From Halogeometricum sp. S1BR25-6 (GTDB lineage: Archaea > Halobacteriota > Halobacteria > Halobacteriales > Haloferacaceae), in assembly GCF_031624495.1 (NCBI RefSeq), contig NZ_JAMQOP010000001.1, positions 1,426,001 through 1,490,000 on the forward strand: a stretch of DNA of 64,000 bases. Reading direction: 5' to 3'. This document shows, in pieces, positions 60,623 through 64,000 of the stretch. A model generated the notes under the pieces. That model searched no databases. It saw only the letters and a list, made by a program, of their open reading frames with translations, and was not told where the DNA came from. The translations under genes and the position numbers were made by a program. The number at the start of each line of letters is the position of its first letter. The stretch's first letter is position 1.

Positions 60623-60667
60623 GGAAAAAGGAAAAAGGAGAAGGGAGAAGGGAGAAGGGCAGAGAGG
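60623..60667 (+). repeat. Polypurine stretch with GGAGAAG-type repeats
   Basis: After the M24 gene stop, units such as GGAAAAA and GGAGAAG are repeated several times without a pyrimidine break except at the end. It lies between two convergent genes, where it may help end transcription. Confidence 0.5.
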
Positions 60668-60682
60668 AGACGGCGCTCGGGG

Positions 60683-61198
60683 TCAGCCGCCGGAGGACTC
60701 TTCGACCGCCTCGCCGGCCGCCTGCGACCACTGACTCTGTGCGCTCTCGTACTCCGAGAGGAGCGATTCGAGAGCTTCGGCCGTCGTGGAGTTGAGGACG
60801 CCCGCCGCCTGTCTGACCACCTCGCCGTCCTCGACGAGGAAGGCGTAGATGGTCTGTTCGCCGAGGATGCCGAGTCGGCGCCGGAAGGCCTGTTTGTCGA
60901 CCGGAACGAACACCGTGTTGTCGGCCAGCTTTCGGCGCGCGCTCTCCGGCGACAGTCCGCCCATCACCGACGGAGGGAGCATTCCGCTGCGACCGCCCGT
61001 GACGAACAGTTCGTAGTAGTCGAAGTGGTCGTACTCCTCGCGGAGTTCGTTGGCGAGTCCGCGCCAGGAGTCGACGAGCGTCTGCTGTCGGTTGTGGAAG
61101 CTGAGAACGACGAGCGTCTGCTCTCCCTCGAAGTCGACGGGGAGATGGACTCGTCGACCGTCGCTGGTTCGCCCGGGGACCGAGGGGAATTTCATCAT
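60683..61198 (-). CDS. Thioredoxin-fold protein without CXXC
   Basis: 171 residues. A peroxiredoxin/thioredoxin-like segment (about 25-60: QTLVVLSFHNRQQTLVDSWR, LANELREEYDHFDYYELFVT) lacks any catalytic cysteine, and the whole protein has none. Residues 90-145 (ARRKLADNTVFVPVDKQAFR, GEQTIYAFLVEDGEVVRQAA) continue the fold, as in ATP10- or AhpC-like relatives. The C-terminus is a Gln/Ser/Glu tail. A redox role is unlikely; binding or scaffold use is a guess. Two adjacent ATGs (61198, 61195) are possible starts. Confidence 0.68.
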   Translation of the reverse strand: MMKFPSVPGRTSDGRRVHLPVDFEGEQTLVVLSFHNRQQTLVDSWRGLANELREEYDHFDYYELFVTGGRSGMLPPSVMGGLSPESARRKLADNTVFVPVDKQAFRRRLGILGEQTIYAFLVEDGEVVRQAAGVLNSTTAEALESLLSEYESAQSQWSQAAGEAVEESSGG

Positions 61199-61463
61199 TG
61201 AGAACACTCACTCGGACCAGTATAAACCTGCGCAATTATCAAATCTAGAGAACTAGTCAGACGCCCGCAAGCCCCCGCATATCCGGCGTGTTCCGGAGGA
61301 CGGACGATTGAGACGTCCTAGCGTAAACTCGGCGGCAGTTCCGAAACGTCGGTTCGAGACTCGTCTCTCGTCGACGACAGTCTCCGCTCCGCGCCGGTCG
61401 CGTCTCGGCGACGTCACATAAAGATTCGGCCCCGAAACTCAAACTCGATACTCGAATCCAGAC

Positions 61464-62309
61464 TCAGTCGGGACGCTCGTACTCGGGGTCGAACAGGTGC
61501 GCCGACATCGGTCCGGGGGAGGACCCCTCCACGACGTTGTAGCGGTCGAACTCCTCGACGCCCGCCTCCCGCAGGAGTTCCTCGTCGTAGAACGCGTTGC
61601 CCGTGCACTCGGCGGGGTCGCGGCGTAGAATCTCGGTGACGGCGTCGCAGACGATCTGCGGCGTCCGCCAGTCCTCGGGCGACCCCATACCGAAGTGACG
61701 CGTCGCCTCGGATTCGATGGCCGAGACGGGCCACAAACTGTTCACGCCGATCTCCTTTCCCGAGAGTTCCCCGGCCAACGACTGCATCACGACGGTCATC
61801 CCGTACTTCGAGACGGCGTAGGCGGCCATCCCCGGCCGCGCGGGGTTCGCCATCGGCGGCGAGAACGCGAGGACGTGCGCGCGGTCGCTCTCTTTCAGGT
61901 GCGGCAGGGCCGCCTGCGTCGTGACGTACGTCCCGCGGACGTTCACGCCGGCCAGGAGGTCGAACCGCTTCGGCGGCGTCTCCTCGAACGGCGCCATGTG
62001 GATGGCGCCCGCGTTGTTGATCAGGATGTCCAGACCGCCGAACTCCTCGGCGGTGTCGGCTATCGCCGCCTCGACGGACTCCTCGTCGCGCACGTCCAAC
62101 TCCTTCCAGATGGACTCGCCGCCGCGTTCGCGTATCTCCTCGGTCGTCTGCCGTATCGTCCCCGGGAGTTCGTCCCTCGGTTCGACGGTCTTTCCGGTCG
62201 AGACCACCTTGACCCCCTTCTCGGCGAGTTCGAGGGCCAACGCCTTCCCGATTCCGCGACTCGTCCCCGTGATAAACGCTACACGTCCGTCGAGTTTACT
62301 CCCGGCCAT
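61464..62309 (-). CDS. Short-chain dehydrogenase/reductase (HSDL2-like)
   Basis: 281 residues. Rossmann motif TGTSRGIG near residue 15, NNAG at about residue 97-100, and catalytic YAVSK preceded by VLAFSPPMANPARPGMAAYA. The length, the TVEPRDELPGTIRQTTEEIR segment and the C-terminal extension match the hydroxysteroid-dehydrogenase-like-2 group. Reduces or oxidises an alcohol with NAD(P); substrate unknown. ATG 62309 is used; the open frame further upstream to 62768 runs antisense to tyrA. Divergent from tyrA. Confidence 0.9.
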   Translation of the reverse strand: MAGSKLDGRVAFITGTSRGIGKALALELAEKGVKVVSTGKTVEPRDELPGTIRQTTEEIRERGGESIWKELDVRDEESVEAAIADTAEEFGGLDILINNAGAIHMAPFEETPPKRFDLLAGVNVRGTYVTTQAALPHLKESDRAHVLAFSPPMANPARPGMAAYAVSKYGMTVVMQSLAGELSGKEIGVNSLWPVSAIESEATRHFGMGSPEDWRTPQIVCDAVTEILRRDPAECTGNAFYDEELLREAGVEEFDRYNVVEGSSPGPMSAHLFDPEYERPD

Positions 62310-62464
62310 GGCTCTCCTACCGCGGCCGAGTACTTCACGTTTCCTCACGGAGTCGGCCGGAACCGCGAGTTCGACGGCCGGGGAGCGACGCGGCGCCCCT
62401 GCGGCCGCGCGCACCGCCGCGTCACCGAACCCCTTTTGACCGCCCCGGCGCGTAGTCGGCGGCG

Positions 62465-63265
62465 ATGGAGGTACTGGTCGTCGGCGCGGGCGAGATGGGT
62501 CGGTGGGCGGGCGCAACGCTCGCTCCCGAGTTCGACGTGGCGTACGCGGACCGCGACCCCGCGGCTGCGCGCGCCGCCGCGGCGACGACCCCCGACGCCC
62601 GACCCGTCGCGCTCGACGGGTCGGAGACGTTCGACGCCGTCTGCCTCGCGGTGCCCATCTCGGCCGCCGCGGACGCCGTCGCCGACCACGCGCCGCGCGC
62701 CGACCGCGCGGTGTTCGACGTGACGGGCGTGATGGCCGCCCCCGTCGCGGCGATGCGCGAGTCGGCATCGGAGCGAGAGCGACTCAGTCTTCACCCCCTC
62801 TTCGCCGCGGCGAACGCCCCCGGAAACGTCGCCGCCGTCCGCGATGCTCCCGGTCCCGTCACGGACCGCGTCTGCGACGCCCTCGCCGCGGCCGGTAACC
62901 GCGTCTTCGAGACGACGCCCGAAGAGCACGACGAGGCGATGGAGACCGTACAGGCGGGGGCGCACGCCGCCGTCCTCGCCTACGCGCTGGCGGCCGAGGA
63001 CGTGCGCGAGGAGTTCGCGACGCCGGTTTCGGAGGCGCTCTCGGCCCTCGCGGAGACGGTGACCGGCGGCAATCCGCGCGTCTACCGGGAGATTCAGGAG
63101 TCGTTCCCGGGCGCGGACCGCGTCGCCGACGCCGCCGCCGAACTCGCCGCGGCGGACGCGGAGACGTTCGAGCGACTGTACCGGGAGGCGAACGCGACGA
63201 ACGAACGCGCGAGTGCGGACGCGGACGCGAGCGACGACGGGACCGAGGAGAGCGACCCACCATGA
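62465..63265 (+). CDS. tyrA: Prephenate dehydrogenase
   Basis: 266 residues. N-terminal NAD(P)-binding fold (VLVVGAGEMGRWAGATLAPE) with LHPLFAAANAPG in the catalytic region and an all-helical dimer domain after ~160 (DEAMETVQAGAHAAVLAYAL, GNPRVYREIQESFPGADRVA). Converts prephenate to 4-hydroxyphenylpyruvate for tyrosine synthesis. Its stop overlaps the methyltransferase start (ATGA at 63262-63265). Ends in an acidic Ala/Asp tail. Part of the aromatic gene set with aroC and aroA. Confidence 0.9.
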   Translation: MEVLVVGAGEMGRWAGATLAPEFDVAYADRDPAAARAAAATTPDARPVALDGSETFDAVCLAVPISAAADAVADHAPRADRAVFDVTGVMAAPVAAMRESASERERLSLHPLFAAANAPGNVAAVRDAPGPVTDRVCDALAAAGNRVFETTPEEHDEAMETVQAGAHAAVLAYALAAEDVREEFATPVSEALSALAETVTGGNPRVYREIQESFPGADRVADAAAELAAADAETFERLYREANATNERASADADASDDGTEESDPP

Positions 63266-64000
63266 TAGATAGAGACGCCGTGCGGTCGAACGCGAAGTAC
63301 CTACGGAACGTCCGACCCGTCGACCCCGAGGAGATATGCGAGTACATCGAGGGGACGCCCCACCCCGCCGTCGTGCGCGAAACGCTTCGAGAGGAGGCGT
63401 TCGACCTCGGCATGGTCGAACGCGACGACGGAACGTTCGTCCCCGTCGACGACGACCCGGCGCCGTATCGAGAGTGGGCGCCGACCGAGTTCCCCGAGGC
63501 GCACGCCTTCCGGTTCGAGGACCTCCTCGTCGAACGCCACGGGGTCAACTGGCACCGCGGCGAGTCGGGCGACCGACTCCGCGAGGCGATTCGCCGCCTC
63601 AAGGAGGATTACTACTACCAGAACGACGTCGAGTACGACGCCGACGCCGCCCTCGGCTACGGCATCTACCACCTGCCCGACTACTACGCGGCGGTGGGCT
63701 ACGTCCTCGACGACCTGACGGAGAACGGCCTCCTCCCGCGGACGCTCCGCGTCCTCGACGTGGGCGCGGGCGCCGGCGGCCCCGCCCTCGGCCTGCACGA
63801 CTACCTGCCCGAGGACTCCCTCGTCGAATACCACGCCGTCGAACCCTCCGCCGCGGCCGACGTGCTCGAACAGATGCTGGAGGAGACGCGGTCGAACTTC
63901 GGGACCGAGGTTCACCGCGAGACGGCCGAGGCGTTCGACCCCGCTTCGGTACTGCCCGAGGACGAGGGGTTCGACCTCGTGCTGTTCGCCAATGTGCTCT
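63262..64000 (+). CDS. Rsm22-type methyltransferase (cut by window end)
   Basis: The first 246 residues are seen. The N-terminal part (SNAKYLRNVRPVDPEEICEY, AIRRLKEDYYYQNDVEYDAD) leads into an S-adenosylmethionine-dependent domain with motif I in LRVLDVGAGAGGPALGL and YHAVEPSAAADVLEQMLEET. This layout fits the small ribosomal subunit Rsm22 family, proposed rRNA methyltransferases. Overlaps the tyrA stop by four bases, so the two are co-translated. The C-terminal part, including possible Cys clusters, is outside the window. Confidence 0.82.
   Translation, partial: MIDRDAVRSNAKYLRNVRPVDPEEICEYIEGTPHPAVVRETLREEAFDLGMVERDDGTFVPVDDDPAPYREWAPTEFPEAHAFRFEDLLVERHGVNWHRGESGDRLREAIRRLKEDYYYQNDVEYDADAALGYGIYHLPDYYAAVGYVLDDLTENGLLPRTLRVLDVGAGAGGPALGLHDYLPEDSLVEYHAVEPSAAADVLEQMLEETRSNFGTEVHRETAEAFDPASVLPEDEGFDLVLFANVL

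Overview
The window is chromosomal DNA of a halophilic archaeon (class Halobacteria). The signs are very high GC with GC-rich third codon positions, proteins rich in Asp and Glu, Tat/lipobox signal peptides, start codons preceded by a TATA-like box about 27 bases upstream with no leader, and family types almost confined to haloarchaea: HalX, HalOD1, PGF-pre-PGF, DUF5794/5795, DUF7503/7504, an intron-containing tRNA-Trp, and two-subunit pyruvate:ferredoxin oxidoreductase. A Haloferacales-like genus is my guess and is not proven here.

Layout. 1-8.8 kb: a cut DUF389 membrane protein, a small zinc-finger protein, and a tight six-gene operon on the minus strand (two VWA membrane proteins, a coiled-coil anchor, a membrane protein, a MoxR ATPase and a DUF58 protein). 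8.9-14.4 kb: cupin, flavin-type oxidase and DNA alkyltransferase genes, then exported proteins (a beta-helix protein, a GH5 glycosidase lipoprotein, an arylsulfotransferase-like protein). 14.8-20.1 kb: an accessory stretch of lower GC with a degraded gene, a zinc/manganese ABC transporter, its DtxR-type regulator, and a transposase remnant. A perfect 18-bp palindrome upstream of the transporter promoter is a likely metal-dependent operator.

20.1-25.1 kb: Lrp regulator plus aminotransferase, a lipoprotein, a MOSC protein, a GntP permease and a UspA protein. 25.2-30.4 kb: the most unusual part. A DUF7504 protein, a large protein with a caspase-like CHAT domain (His526/Cys557) and a 47-residue DUF7503 membrane peptide form a compact cassette, next to a HalX response regulator and TrmB. 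30.6-38.4 kb: guaB, DUF5794/DUF5795, tRNA-Trp with a structured 104-nt intron, a tRNA-like relic, a HalOD1 gene broken by an exact 55-bp tandem duplication, GTP cyclohydrolase III, HAD hydrolase, PfpI, a 56-residue protein, an 86-bp nested inverted repeat and OsmC.

38.6-64 kb: mostly housekeeping. It holds a PGF-pre-PGF surface protein, a Cache histidine kinase, an MBL hydrolase, AIM24, an FAH-family enzyme, hisC, an AK6-like kinase, a CDP-alcohol phosphatidyltransferase, MBF1, tpiA, a HerA-like ATPase, DNA polymerase IV, Lrp with porAB, and the aromatic amino acid genes aroC, aroA and tyrA scattered among an M24 peptidase, a thioredoxin-fold protein and an SDR. The window ends inside an Rsm22-type methyltransferase. 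The best candidate for an undescribed system is the DUF7504-CHAT-DUF7503 cassette, whose CHAT gene also shows a sharp drop in GC inside its 3' part.
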